From contig JBMNLX010000001.1 in assembly GCA_050953085.1 (NCBI GenBank), positions 62,001-126,000 on the forward strand: a stretch of DNA of 64,000 nt. The letters are read 5' to 3'. Both the position numbers and the translations under genes were made by a program. A model generated the notes under the pieces. It was not told where the DNA came from, searched no databases, and saw nothing but the letters and a program-made list of their open reading frames with translations. This stretch comes from UBA3946 sp002385755. Lineage in GTDB: Bacteria > Bacillota_I > Bacilli_A > ML615J-28 > CAG-698. Below, piece after piece: positions 25,587 to 34,485 of the stretch (positions are counted from its first letter, which is position 1; every line of letters begins with the position of its first letter).

Positions 25587-27422
25587 ATGATAATGTATAA
25601 ATTTAAGCGCGCTTTTATCGTAGGCTTTGCTTCCGTAATTCTTTTCATGGTATCGGGATGCGGCGGCGCGAAAATTGAATTATCGTTTGAAAAAGAGTCA
25701 TATGAAGTCACGGTAGGCGAAGAACTGGAACTAATGCCGACCGTTAAAAACGCGGATGAAAAAGACTACGCGTTAAAGTTTTCATCCGAAGACGAAGATA
25801 TCGCGACCTATGTTGACGGCGTGGTGAAAGGCGTTGGCGCCGGCCAAGTTAAGGTTAGAGTCGAACTGGAAGATAACGAGAAAATCTTTGCCGAGGCGAT
25901 CATCAAGGTTGTCGAGGCGAAGAAGTTTACGGTCACCTTTGATACCGCCGGCGGGAGCGAGATCGACCCCGTCGAGGTCGTCGAGGGCGAGAAATTAACG
26001 AGGCCGAGCGACCCGACGAAAGCCGGGCATGAATTCGCCGGTTGGTTTAAGGACGCGGCTACGACGGAAGCGTTTGATTTTGACACCCCGATTACCGCGG
26101 CGATTACTCTGTACGCGAAATGGGCGATCAAAGTCTATACCGTCGCGTTCGAAACAAACGGCGGAAGCGCGATCGACCCCGTAAGCGTTAATCACGGCGC
26201 GAAGGTCGAAGAGCCGGAAACGCCGATCAGGGAAGGATTTGAATTTACCGGCTGGTTTATTGACGAGGATTTGACCGATCCCTTTGATTTCGAAAACGCA
26301 ATCGCTTCCGACCTGACTCTCTATGCCGGCTGGGAAAAGAAGAGCTATACGGTAAGCTTTAATACCGACGGGGCGAGCGGGATAGATAGCCAAACCGTCT
26401 TTCACGGCGAGAAGGCGACCGAACCCGACGAGCCGACAAAAGCCGGCTACAGTTTTGTAGGGTGGTTTAAAGACCCGGCGAGAACCGAAGAGTTTGATTT
26501 CAATGCGGAAATAACCGCCGATACGGTTTTATTCGCGAAGTGGGAATTGGTCGAGGTTTCCGCGCGACTCGTCACAAACGGCGGGTTTATCGATGAGTTG
26601 ACGCTGACTTTCGCGCCGAAAGACAGCGCGACCCCGTACGAGCAGGAGCTCGGATTCTTCAACGACGGATATAACGCTACTAACGCCGAGAAGAGCATTT
26701 TCCTTTACGAAGGCGATCACCCGATCTTTGGCGGCGACGGCGAGGGTGTCGAACCCGCCTGGTGGGGATATAAAATCGCTTTGACGCAAATCGCGCCGAA
26801 CGCGTTTATCGTTGAGAATCATATCGGCAACGAAAAGGACGTTCCCCAAGGGGTATACGATTATATCCTTGTCGGGCTATGGCGTCCCAACCTTTACCCC
26901 GGATTCTCGTTCGTGATGGGCTTGGCCGTCGGCGATGTCTTGGTTATCGAAGGCGTTGATTTTGCCGGCGAAGGCGGGCCGGTCGAGGCGACGATTAAAA
27001 AATACGGACCGACTGCGGTCGATAATTACTTCGCTTTCACGATCGCCCCGGAGACGGAACTGCCCGAGCCGACGAAACGCGGCTTCACATTTGTCGGTTG
27101 GTATGACAATCCCGCGTTCAGCGGCGAACCCGTGGCGAAGATAAGCAAAGACACTTCCGCCACCGCGTTCTACGCGAAATGGGAAGAAGCGGACAGGTTG
27201 ACGGTAACATTTGACACGGGCGACGAAACGGTCGTTATCCATCCTGTTTTCAGGTTCCCGGGCGACACGCTCAAGAGACCGATCGATCCGGTAAGGGAAG
27301 GCTTCGAATTTGTCGGCTGGTTTAGCGACGCGGACGGCGCCGTCCCGTTCGACTTTGATTCGGAGATTGATGCCGATATTACCTTGTACGCTAAATGGGA
27401 AGAAGCGGCTGCGGAAGAATAA
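25587..27422 (+). CDS. Surface lipoprotein with Ig-like and InlB-type repeats
   Basis: 611 residues. A lipoprotein signal ends in VSGCGG (cysteine about residue 25), so it is anchored on the outer face of the membrane. A Big_2-like domain follows (KESYEVTVGEELELMPTVKN). Then come five copies of the Listeria-Bacteroides (InlB B) repeat, each with a pattern FdtnGGs.idp..v..G.k...P.dPtk.Gy.F.GWf.D....pFdF...I..d.tLyAkWe. Between the third and fourth is a ~100-residue insertion with WWGYKIALTQ. These repeats are typical of secreted binding proteins. The gene sits between recO and rnfC with its own promoter and terminator, so it looks inserted into the ancestral order. Confidence 0.88.
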   Translation: MIMYKFKRAFIVGFASVILFMVSGCGGAKIELSFEKESYEVTVGEELELMPTVKNADEKDYALKFSSEDEDIATYVDGVVKGVGAGQVKVRVELEDNEKIFAEAIIKVVEAKKFTVTFDTAGGSEIDPVEVVEGEKLTRPSDPTKAGHEFAGWFKDAATTEAFDFDTPITAAITLYAKWAIKVYTVAFETNGGSAIDPVSVNHGAKVEEPETPIREGFEFTGWFIDEDLTDPFDFENAIASDLTLYAGWEKKSYTVSFNTDGASGIDSQTVFHGEKATEPDEPTKAGYSFVGWFKDPARTEEFDFNAEITADTVLFAKWELVEVSARLVTNGGFIDELTLTFAPKDSATPYEQELGFFNDGYNATNAEKSIFLYEGDHPIFGGDGEGVEPAWWGYKIALTQIAPNAFIVENHIGNEKDVPQGVYDYILVGLWRPNLYPGFSFVMGLAVGDVLVIEGVDFAGEGGPVEATIKKYGPTAVDNYFAFTIAPETELPEPTKRGFTFVGWYDNPAFSGEPVAKISKDTSATAFYAKWEEADRLTVTFDTGDETVVIHPVFRFPGDTLKRPIDPVREGFEFVGWFSDADGAVPFDFDSEIDADITLYAKWEEAAAEE

Positions 27423-27449
27423 TACAATTTAATACCCTAAAAAAAGCAT

Positions 27450-27480
27450 AGGGGGCGATTCCGTCCCCTGTTTTGTTTTT
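27450..27480 (+). terminator. Terminator after the repeat lipoprotein
   Basis: AGGGG and CCCCT arms at 27450-27469 followed by GTTTTGTTTTT. Confidence 0.7.
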
Positions 27481-27549
27481 CGGCGCGACTTTGCTTTAGA
27501 TTGGTGACGTTTTCTTTTGGCGATTTACGGGGAGGTTTGCCAAAAAGTA

Positions 27550-27578
27550 TTCACAAAAAGCGTAGTTTGTGTTATAAT
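27550..27578 (+). promoter_or_regulatory. Promoter for the rnf operon
   Basis: TTCACA at 27550-27555, 17-nt spacer, TATAAT at 27573-27578. Confidence 0.7.
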
Positions 27579-27615
27579 TACCATTGTTGAACGAATAATA
27601 AATGCAAGGAGGTTC

Positions 27616-28917
27616 ATGGTGTTTTTTATCAAGAGCAAAGGAACGCATCTGCCGGATCACCGGGGACACAAAGAATTAACGCAAGACAAGCCTCCGTTTT
27701 TATTTTTGAACCCGGAAGATGTATATATTCCTTTAATAGAGCAAGGCACGCCCTGCGAAGTTAAAGTCAAAGTCGGAGACAAGGTTAAGGTTGGCCAGGT
27801 CATCGCCGAACGAACCGACCGTTTCGCGATTCCGATTCACGCTTCCGTCAGCGGCGAAGTCGTTTCCGTTAATCAAAGAATGTGGCATGCCTCGGGAAGG
27901 ATGGTTCCCTGCATCCATATTAAAAACGATTTTCAGGAAACGAAGGCGGAGACGATTAAGCCGAATAAAACCGACGGCTTATCGCGCGCGGAAATTATCG
28001 ATATCGTCCGCGCCTGCGGCGTCGTCGGTTTAGGCGGCAGCGGCTTTCCCGCTTACGTGAAATACAAGACGGATTTGCCGATCGACGTCGTAATCATCAA
28101 CGCCGTCGAATGCGAACCCTACATTACCGCCGATTACGCGCAAATGCAAAAGCATCTTGACGAAATGCTTCGCGGAGCTGAGTATATCCGCCGGGCGACG
28201 GATGCTAACAGAATCGTTATCGCGGTCAAAGCCTATAGGAAATCGTTAATAGAAAAGATTATCCTTCGCGCCGGCGATAAAGTATCGATTTATCCCGTTA
28301 AGGATGTTTATCCGGCCGGATGGGAGAAATATTTGGTGCAACGGATTACCGGCAAGAATTACAAAGGCTTGCCCGCCGAGGCCGGAGCCGTCGTCAATAA
28401 CTCGGGAACGGCGATCGCCGTCTGCCACGCGGTCGAGGACAATATGCCGCTGGTTGAGAAGACGGTGACGATTACCGGAACCGGCGTTAAGGACCCGCAA
28501 AACGTGTACACGAAAATCGGCGCCAAGGTAAGCGACATTATCGCCGCGCTCGGCGGTTACGCCGAGGAACTCGGCGACGCGTATTTTATCGCCGGCGGGC
28601 CGATGACCGGCGTCGCCCTGAAATTTGACGCCTTGGTCATTAACCGTTGCCTTTCGAGCGTCGTCGTGATGCCGAAAGTCATCCGGGAACTAAATCCCGA
28701 GTGTCTGGGCTGCGGTAAATGCAACGACGTCTGCCCCGTTTTCCTGGCCCCGATTCAAATCAAGGAAGCGCTGGAAAACGACGATCTCGATTTGCTGAAA
28801 AGTTATAAACCGGAATTATGCATGGAATGCGGGTTATGCTCGTACATTTGCCCGTCGCGGATTGAACTTACCAGCAATGTTGCCCGCGCCAAAAAGAAAG
28901 TATTGGGAAGCAGGTAA
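27616..28917 (+). CDS. rnfC: Rnf complex subunit RnfC (NADH-binding)
   Basis: The NADH-oxidising, flavin- and iron-sulfur-bearing peripheral subunit of the ion-pumping ferredoxin:NAD+ oxidoreductase. GLGGSGFPAYVKYKT (NADH/FMN site) and INAVECEPYITADY are conserved. Two [4Fe-4S] motifs are at the C-terminus: CLGCGKCNDVCPV and CMECGLCSYICPS. Start ATG 27616 has AAGGAGG 3 nt upstream; an upstream in-frame start at 27517 would overlap the promoter. 433 aa. First gene of rnfCDGEAB. Confidence 0.95.
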   Translation: MVFFIKSKGTHLPDHRGHKELTQDKPPFLFLNPEDVYIPLIEQGTPCEVKVKVGDKVKVGQVIAERTDRFAIPIHASVSGEVVSVNQRMWHASGRMVPCIHIKNDFQETKAETIKPNKTDGLSRAEIIDIVRACGVVGLGGSGFPAYVKYKTDLPIDVVIINAVECEPYITADYAQMQKHLDEMLRGAEYIRRATDANRIVIAVKAYRKSLIEKIILRAGDKVSIYPVKDVYPAGWEKYLVQRITGKNYKGLPAEAGAVVNNSGTAIAVCHAVEDNMPLVEKTVTITGTGVKDPQNVYTKIGAKVSDIIAALGGYAEELGDAYFIAGGPMTGVALKFDALVINRCLSSVVVMPKVIRELNPECLGCGKCNDVCPVFLAPIQIKEALENDDLDLLKSYKPELCMECGLCSYICPSRIELTSNVARAKKKVLGSR

Positions 28918-28922
28918 TAACA

Positions 28923-30590
28923 ATGAGCACACAAAACTTTGTATTAGATAAAGCCCCCTATATCCGCAAGGCTGACAACAAGGGCTACGGCACGGCCGTA
29001 ATGATGCGCGATTTTCTAATCGCCTTACTGCCTTTGATCCTTTTTGCCTGGGTCAAAAACGGGCTGCTGCCGTATATCAACATGGATACGTTCTCGATCT
29101 GGGACATGCTTAGACCGCTCCTGCTCGTCATCATCGGAGCAGCGACTTCGTATTTGACCGAACTCGTGTTTTATCTTTTGCGCGGTGAGAAGAAGGTCTT
29201 CCGGAAGCTCATGGTCAGCTTCCCGGCAATTCCCGGGATTCTGCTGGCAATGATTTTGCCCTATGGGACGCCGTACTGGGTCCTTGTTCTGGGCGCCATT
29301 TTCGGCACCTTCTTCGGGAAACTCGTTTTCGGCGGTTTCGGAAACAACATCTTCAACCCGGCGCTCGTCGGCTATATCTTCGTCACGACCGCCTTCACTT
29401 CGCAGATCCTTCCCAATTACCTTAACCCCTCGGAATACTTTACGGCCGGGGCAACGCCGATGGCTACGCTTGGAAGCGACTTCGCAAACGGTGTTCCCAC
29501 GATCCTTTCCGATTATCCGCTCTGGAAGATCTTCGTAGGGTTGGTGCCGGGAGCGCTCGCGGAGACCAGCGCCCTGCTCTGCTTGGTGGCGCTTGTTTAC
29601 CTTCTTGTCAGAAAAGTCATCAACTGGCGCATACCCGTGATATATATCGCGACCGTGTTCGTATTGACCTACGTCATCGGCGCCTTCAACGGGTACGCGG
29701 CCGACATCAAATATTCGCTCACTTATATCTTCAGCGGCGCGTTGTTCTTCGGTGCCGTCTTTATGGCGACCGAGCCGGTCACAAGCCCCCGTTCACCGAA
29801 CGGAAAGGTCATTTACGCCCTCTTCCTTGGCGTCTTGACCGTGCTGTTCCGTTACCGCTCGAGCATGCCGGAAGGGGTCGCGACCTCGATCCTTCTAATG
29901 AACTGCTTCACGGTCATCGTTGACCGGCTGGCAGCCGGACTTAGGGTAGCGGCGAACAAGAAGAAGGTAATCGTCACCTACGCGGTCGTCGGTCTGCTCG
30001 TCCTGGGCATCGGCGCCTACGGAGTCAGCGCCGCGGTGCCGAAAGAAGTAATGGAAGAAGTGACCTATAAGGAACAGGTCCAGGATCTCGACACCTTCGA
30101 TTTCCAATACACCTTCACCGTCGGCGAAAAGGATGTCACCGTCATTACCGGACAGGATTATCAAATCAAAAGCGTGAGCGACGCAACCTATGATACCGAC
30201 AAATACCGGGAGAAATTTGCGGAACTGATCGGCAAGCACAAATTTTCCGGTTACATCGCCAGTAAGACGGTCGAAGGCGCCGACACGATCCTCGTCGTGA
30301 AAACGAAACGGTCGGCCGGACGCGAATACGTCACGAGCACGATCACTTTCACGGCCGGACAAATCACCGCCTTCACGGCTGATACCGCCGGCGAGGATTA
30401 CAACGATTCCTATAACGAAGGATGGCAGGAAGCGAACGGTCATCCCAAGGATATCATTCCCGGCCGGATCATCGCGAACCAGGACGACCTCGATGCCGTC
30501 CAGCCTGTGACCGGCGCCACGGATACCTCGAATATCCTGATTCAGGCGGCGCGCCTTGCCATCGCTTATATGGAGGCTCAAGATGAATAA
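28923..30590 (+). CDS. rnfD: Rnf complex subunit RnfD with C-terminal FMN-binding-like extension
   Basis: The first ~350 residues are the membrane subunit RnfD with many helices (for example PAIPGILLAMILPYGTPYW) and FTAGATPMATLG, the site where FMN is attached to the threonine of GAT. Unlike ordinary RnfD (~320-350 aa), the protein continues to 555 residues. After one more helix (VVGLLVLGIGAYGVS) comes an extracytoplasmic segment ending VQPVTGATDTSNILI. This resembles the flavinylation motif of FMN_bind domains such as RnfG. A separate rnfG follows, so the complex may carry an extra covalent flavin. Confidence 0.92.
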   Translation: MSTQNFVLDKAPYIRKADNKGYGTAVMMRDFLIALLPLILFAWVKNGLLPYINMDTFSIWDMLRPLLLVIIGAATSYLTELVFYLLRGEKKVFRKLMVSFPAIPGILLAMILPYGTPYWVLVLGAIFGTFFGKLVFGGFGNNIFNPALVGYIFVTTAFTSQILPNYLNPSEYFTAGATPMATLGSDFANGVPTILSDYPLWKIFVGLVPGALAETSALLCLVALVYLLVRKVINWRIPVIYIATVFVLTYVIGAFNGYAADIKYSLTYIFSGALFFGAVFMATEPVTSPRSPNGKVIYALFLGVLTVLFRYRSSMPEGVATSILLMNCFTVIVDRLAAGLRVAANKKKVIVTYAVVGLLVLGIGAYGVSAAVPKEVMEEVTYKEQVQDLDTFDFQYTFTVGEKDVTVITGQDYQIKSVSDATYDTDKYREKFAELIGKHKFSGYIASKTVEGADTILVVKTKRSAGREYVTSTITFTAGQITAFTADTAGEDYNDSYNEGWQEANGHPKDIIPGRIIANQDDLDAVQPVTGATDTSNILIQAARLAIAYMEAQDE

Positions 30591-31119
30591 GTCGATATTC
30601 AAATACGCGCTCTTGCTGGTCGCGATCTGCGCGATTTCCGGCCTGTTGCTCGCGGGCGTGAACATGATCACCGCCCCAATCATCGGCAGCCGGAACCAGA
30701 TCAACGAGAAACTGGAACAATACTACCCTTATGCTTATTATAAACAGGCTGACGACGGCAGTAACGAAGTCGCCGAAAACGCCATCCAGGCTTACTATTA
30801 TGCCTTTGACGAGAACAAGAACCTCGCGGCCGTGATTTATCAGACGAGTTTCCTGGGATTCAAGAGCCAGATCGTCGCCCTGATCTCAATCAAGGTCGAC
30901 GGGACGGTCGAAAACGCGAAAATGATCGGCGGAAAAGATGACTACAGCCTCAGCGATCACGATTTCGAGATCGCCGGAGAATCCGTCGACAGTTATGACT
31001 ACACGCCGAAATCCGGCGCCACAAAAACCTCAGGCGGCGTCGGCGCCGGCATCGACGCGGCGATCAACCACTTCAAGTCGATCAAGGATAGTCTGGGAGG
31101 TGTAAGTTATGAAGGATAA
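30583..31119 (+). CDS. rnfG: Rnf complex subunit RnfG (covalent FMN)
   Basis: 178 residues: one N-terminal membrane helix (YALLLVAICAISGLLLAGVN) and an FMN_bind domain outside the membrane, with the flavinylation motif SGATKTSGGV near residues 148-157. Start ATG 30583 overlaps rnfD by 8 nt and has GGAGG upstream. It relays electrons within the Rnf complex. Confidence 0.92.
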   Translation: MNKSIFKYALLLVAICAISGLLLAGVNMITAPIIGSRNQINEKLEQYYPYAYYKQADDGSNEVAENAIQAYYYAFDENKNLAAVIYQTSFLGFKSQIVALISIKVDGTVENAKMIGGKDDYSLSDHDFEIAGESVDSYDYTPKSGATKTSGGVGAGIDAAINHFKSIKDSLGGVSYEG

Positions 31120-31750
31120 CAGCAAGCTTTTGAACTTCACGAAGGGCTTGTGGAAGGAAAACCCGATCCTCGTGACGATGCTCGGACTGTGTCCGACGCT
31201 TGCGATCACCTATAAGGTGGAAAACGCGCTCGGGATGGGGCTTGCCGTGCTGTTCGTGCTTGTGATGTCGAACCTGATCATCTCCCTGATCCGGCACATC
31301 GTCCCCGACGAGATCCGCATCCCTATCTTCATCGTTGTGATCGCGACGTTCGTCAGTATCGTCGAGATGGTGATGGAGGCGTTCGTTCCCGATTTGTTTG
31401 AGCGGATGTCACTGTTCATCTCGCTGATCGTCGTGAACTGCATCATCCTTGGCCGCGCCGAGGCGTTCGCTTCGAAGCACAATTGGCTCGACTCGATCCT
31501 CGACGCCCTTGGAATGGCATTAGGGTTCACGCTCGTATTGATCGTCATCTCCCTGATTCGCGAAGTTCTCGGGACCGGGTCGATCACGATCTGGGGTAAC
31601 CTTGCCATCAACTTCAACAAGAACAACTCTCCGTTCTTCTCGAACTTCTTTGTTTCCCCGCCGGCGGCCTTCATCATCCTTGGATTGATCCTCGCCGGAA
31701 GTAAGGCAATCAATGCGGCGAAAGCTGCGAGAGAGGTGAAAAGCAAATGA
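31109..31750 (+). CDS. rnfE: Rnf complex subunit RnfE
   Basis: 213-residue integral membrane protein with about six helices. ENPILVTMLGLCPTLAIT and SLFISLIVVNCIILGRAEAFA contain the conserved cysteines that hold an intramembrane iron-sulfur centre together with RnfA. It overlaps rnfG by 11 nt and rnfA by 4 nt. Confidence 0.94.
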   Translation: MKDNSKLLNFTKGLWKENPILVTMLGLCPTLAITYKVENALGMGLAVLFVLVMSNLIISLIRHIVPDEIRIPIFIVVIATFVSIVEMVMEAFVPDLFERMSLFISLIVVNCIILGRAEAFASKHNWLDSILDALGMALGFTLVLIVISLIREVLGTGSITIWGNLAINFNKNNSPFFSNFFVSPPAAFIILGLILAGSKAINAAKAAREVKSK

Positions 31751-32331
31751 CGTTTGGCGGACTGATCGTCCTCGCGTTTAACGCGATTCTCATTCAAAAC
31801 GTGATCCTCAACCAGTTCCTCGGTACCTGCCCGTTCCTCGGAGTTTCCGGGAAACGCCAATCTGCCGTCGGAATGGGATTTGCGGTCATCGTCGTCATCA
31901 CCCTTTCGAGCCTTGTTTCGTGGGGACTGTATTACGCGATCCTCAAACCGCTCGGCATGACTTACATGAGCACGCTCGTCTACATCCTCGTCATCGCCGC
32001 ACTCGTGCAGATCATCGAGATGTTTTTGAAAAAGGTGATCCCTTCCCTGTACCGCGCCCTTGGCATTTACTTGCCGCTGATCACCACTAACTGCGCGGTC
32101 CTGGGTACGGCTAAAACCGTCATCGCCCGGAAGTTCAACTTCCTCGAGACGCTCGTTTACTCGTTCTCGATCGCGGTAGGCTTTCTCTTCGTCATCTACA
32201 TCTTTTCGACCCTGAGAAGCAAGATCGCCCGCGGCGATATCCCGAAGGCGTTCCAGGGCATCCCGATCGCCTTGATAACTGCCGGCATCCTGGCGATGAT
32301 CTTCGCGAAGTTCGGGCAACTGATCATATAG
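31747..32331 (+). CDS. rnfA: Rnf complex subunit RnfA
   Basis: 194-residue membrane protein homologous to RnfE. LIQNVILNQFLGTCPFLGVSG and LPLITTNCAVLGTAKTVI carry the conserved cysteine motifs. It overlaps rnfE by 4 nt; RnfB follows after 12 nt. Confidence 0.94.
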   Translation: MTFGGLIVLAFNAILIQNVILNQFLGTCPFLGVSGKRQSAVGMGFAVIVVITLSSLVSWGLYYAILKPLGMTYMSTLVYILVIAALVQIIEMFLKKVIPSLYRALGIYLPLITTNCAVLGTAKTVIARKFNFLETLVYSFSIAVGFLFVIYIFSTLRSKIARGDIPKAFQGIPIALITAGILAMIFAKFGQLII

Positions 32332-32343
32332 GAGGCGAAACCT

Positions 32344-32679
32344 ATGAAAGACATCTTTATGAACATAATCGTGCCGATGCTCGTGTTTGCCGCGATCGGC
32401 GGCCTGTTTGGAGCGCTGCTTGGCTGGCTTTCGAAGGTGTTCGCCGTTCAGATCGACGAGCGCATCGAGAAAGTGACGGAGATGCTTCCCGGATACAACT
32501 GCGGCGCCTGCGGTTATCCCGGCTGCTCGGGTTTGGCGGAAAAGATCGTTTCCGGCGAAGCCGATGTGATACTGTGCAAACCCGGCAAACAGGAAATGCG
32601 CGATAAAATCCGCGCATACCTGAATAAAGCGGAGAAAAATGCGCAAAATAAGGTTGAAAGTAAACATTTACATTCATAA
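32344..32679 (+). CDS. rnfB: Short RnfB: N-terminal anchor and [4Fe-4S] domain only
   Basis: 111 residues: one membrane helix (IIVPMLVFAAIGGLFGALLGWL) and the Fe-S domain PGYNCGACGYPGCSGLAE with a fourth cysteine in VILCKPG. It then ends in a Lys/Asn-rich tail. Normal RnfB has 180-330 residues with additional ferredoxin-type clusters that receive electrons from ferredoxin. Those are absent here and no frameshifted remainder follows, since a new promoter begins within 20 nt. Another ferredoxin-like protein would have to supply that link. Confidence 0.85.
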   Translation: MKDIFMNIIVPMLVFAAIGGLFGALLGWLSKVFAVQIDERIEKVTEMLPGYNCGACGYPGCSGLAEKIVSGEADVILCKPGKQEMRDKIRAYLNKAEKNAQNKVESKHLHS

Positions 32680-32695
32680 TCATATAAAAAATCCG

Positions 32696-32724
32696 TTGTA
32701 ATCATTCACATGATATGGTATAAT
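32696..32724 (+). promoter_or_regulatory. Promoter for the FMN-binding-like lipoprotein
   Basis: TTGTAA at 32696-32701, 17-nt spacer, TGG-TATAAT at 32716-32724 (extended -10). Confidence 0.72.
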
Positions 32725-32770
32725 TAGCTGGTCTTAAAATCTAAGAATAATAACAGGAGGAATAAGACAA

Positions 32771-33763
32771 ATGCAAATTTTCAAGAAGATTTTCGTTGTA
32801 TTCGTTCTTGGTCTGATGTCCATGGTATTCCTGACCGCCTGCGATGGAAAAATGCAGGACGGCGTTTACCGGGCATTCAAGGAAAGCCTTAACTATGGCG
32901 CTCCGCAGGTCACAATCGTGACCGTCACCGTCGAAGACGGAAAGATCGTCGATTATGATATCGACCAGATCCAATCCCATGCCGACGAAACGCAGCGCTC
33001 CGGCTATTCGTTCAACGCCGAATCGAAGAAAGAATTGGGCTATCGTTATGCGATGCACTTCCCCGATTCCGGAATTACCGGCGATATCAATGATGAAGCC
33101 GTATTGAACCAGTACAAAGAATGGCTTGAAGAAAACGACAAGCTTGAATGGTTCGAACAGGCCGAATTGATCGAGAAATACTGGCTGGAAAAAGGCATCA
33201 AGAATCCCGACGCCGACGGCAAGTTCCCCTACATCACCGGCGTATCTATCATCGATAACGAATATGTCGCGGTTGCCAAGCAGGCCGTCAAGAACGCGAA
33301 GAAAGGCGTCACTCAGGTTGTCACCACCAATGGTTCCGACTTGGTTTGGGCCACCGTCAAAATCGACAAGGAAGGCAAACTGAGCGAAATCAAGATCGAC
33401 ACTCGTCAGGGCTCGAAGGGCACGGATGGCAAGTTCGTTTGGAACGAGAAGACGAAGCAGGAACTGCAATACCTCTATGGCATGCATTTCCGCGATTCCG
33501 GCATCCAGGGCGAACTTTCTGACGCCGAAGTCCTTGAGGAATACAAGGAATGGCTTGAAGAAAACGATAAGCTCGAATGGTTCCAGCAGGTCGATGCGTT
33601 AGCGGCGTACGTCCTTGAAAATGGTTTGACCGGCTTCACTTTGGAAGATGGAAAGATCAAACAGGATAACAACACCCCCAACGCGCTTGCCGGCATCACT
33701 GTTACCGCTTCTCATTACTATGAGGCGATCGAGCAGGCTCTTGAAGATCTCGGCCTTAAGTAA
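32771..33763 (+). CDS. Duplicated FMN_bind-like lipoprotein next to rnf
   Basis: 330 residues with lipobox LTACDG (cysteine about residue 24). The mature part contains two repeated halves, each with a VxVxDGKIxxYxID-type strand, a YxMHFxDSGIxG segment and an identical EWLEENDKLEWF helix. The layout resembles PplA-like extracellular electron-transfer lipoproteins. The usual flavinylation S/T-G-A-T motif is altered: ITGVSII in the first half and LAGITVT in the second. Flavin attachment is therefore uncertain. It has its own promoter 20 nt after rnfB and a strong terminator. Confidence 0.75.
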   Translation: MQIFKKIFVVFVLGLMSMVFLTACDGKMQDGVYRAFKESLNYGAPQVTIVTVTVEDGKIVDYDIDQIQSHADETQRSGYSFNAESKKELGYRYAMHFPDSGITGDINDEAVLNQYKEWLEENDKLEWFEQAELIEKYWLEKGIKNPDADGKFPYITGVSIIDNEYVAVAKQAVKNAKKGVTQVVTTNGSDLVWATVKIDKEGKLSEIKIDTRQGSKGTDGKFVWNEKTKQELQYLYGMHFRDSGIQGELSDAEVLEEYKEWLEENDKLEWFQQVDALAAYVLENGLTGFTLEDGKIKQDNNTPNALAGITVTASHYYEAIEQALEDLGLK

Positions 33764-33798
33764 GATCGATCGGATAACCGAAAATAACGAAAACGATG

Positions 33799-33832
33799 AA
33801 AGCAATTTATCGCCGATAAATTGCTTTTTCGT
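33799..33832 (+). terminator. Terminator after the lipoprotein gene
   Basis: AAAGCAATTTATCG and CGATAAATTGCTTT arms at 33799-33827, then a T-rich tail. Confidence 0.85.
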
Positions 33833-33886
33833 TTTCCCGCATATGCCCGCCCTCCTGATGTCATAATAGTAAGTGGTGATGACATA

Positions 33887-34396
33887 ATGAAGAAGAAGCA
33901 TTTTCTCAAAGAAGTGGTGGCGCTGGGCGCGACACTCTTCGTGCTGGCATCGCTTGCCCGTCAGGGCAACCGTCTGATCGATACCGCCTTCAATCGCGTC
34001 GCTTTTCCCGCGAACGGCAGTATTTTCGAAAGTTTCAAGGCATATTTCACGGCGGTAACAGCGCTCGTGCTCATCGAGTACGTCGTGGCCTTTGAGTATC
34101 CGAACAATTACCTCCTTTCGCGCGTCGTTTCATCGCTTGTCATGATGGCGATCACGGCGTTTATCTTCGCCCTTTATTATCTGATCGGATACCGGACCTT
34201 TACCGCGGTTTTCTGGCACGCTGTCTGCCTTGTTTCCATAATCGGCGGCCAATATGTGGCATACCGTATCCAGCGGCGGAAAGAATTACGCTTCAGCCTC
34301 CATCTCGGCCTCGCCCAATACCTTGTAACGGCGAGCCTCATCATCGTCTTCACGCAACTTTCCCCCTCCGGATTCCTGTTTACTTGGTTCCGCTGA
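33887..34396 (+). CDS. Four-helix membrane protein, unknown
   Basis: 169 residues with four predicted membrane helices (examples: AVTALVLIEYVVAF, SLVMMAITAFIFALYYLIGY, FWHAVCLVSIIGGQYVAY, LVTASLIIVFTQL). The loops carry short basic stretches. I do not recognise the family with certainty. Start ATG 33887 has GTGGTGAT upstream; an in-frame ATG at 33821 lies inside the previous terminator. It stands alone between the rnf region and glyS. Confidence 0.65.
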   Translation: MKKKHFLKEVVALGATLFVLASLARQGNRLIDTAFNRVAFPANGSIFESFKAYFTAVTALVLIEYVVAFEYPNNYLLSRVVSSLVMMAITAFIFALYYLIGYRTFTAVFWHAVCLVSIIGGQYVAYRIQRRKELRFSLHLGLAQYLVTASLIIVFTQLSPSGFLFTWFR

Positions 34397-34421
34397 CCCC
34401 GCCCGCAAATTATGAAAATAC

Positions 34422-34451
34422 TTTACAATGAAAGAAAATTTATGATATAAT
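34422..34451 (+). promoter_or_regulatory. Promoter for glyS
   Basis: TTTACA at 34422-34427, 18-nt spacer, TGA-TATAAT at 34443-34451. The 34-nt leader is too short for a T-box. Confidence 0.7.
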
Positions 34452-34485
34452 TATATGAAATGGTTATTTTAAGGAGTGTTAGATT

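Noticed and set aside
34397..34485. T-box or riboswitch upstream of glyS
   Set aside because: The leader after the promoter is only about 30 nt, too short for such an element.
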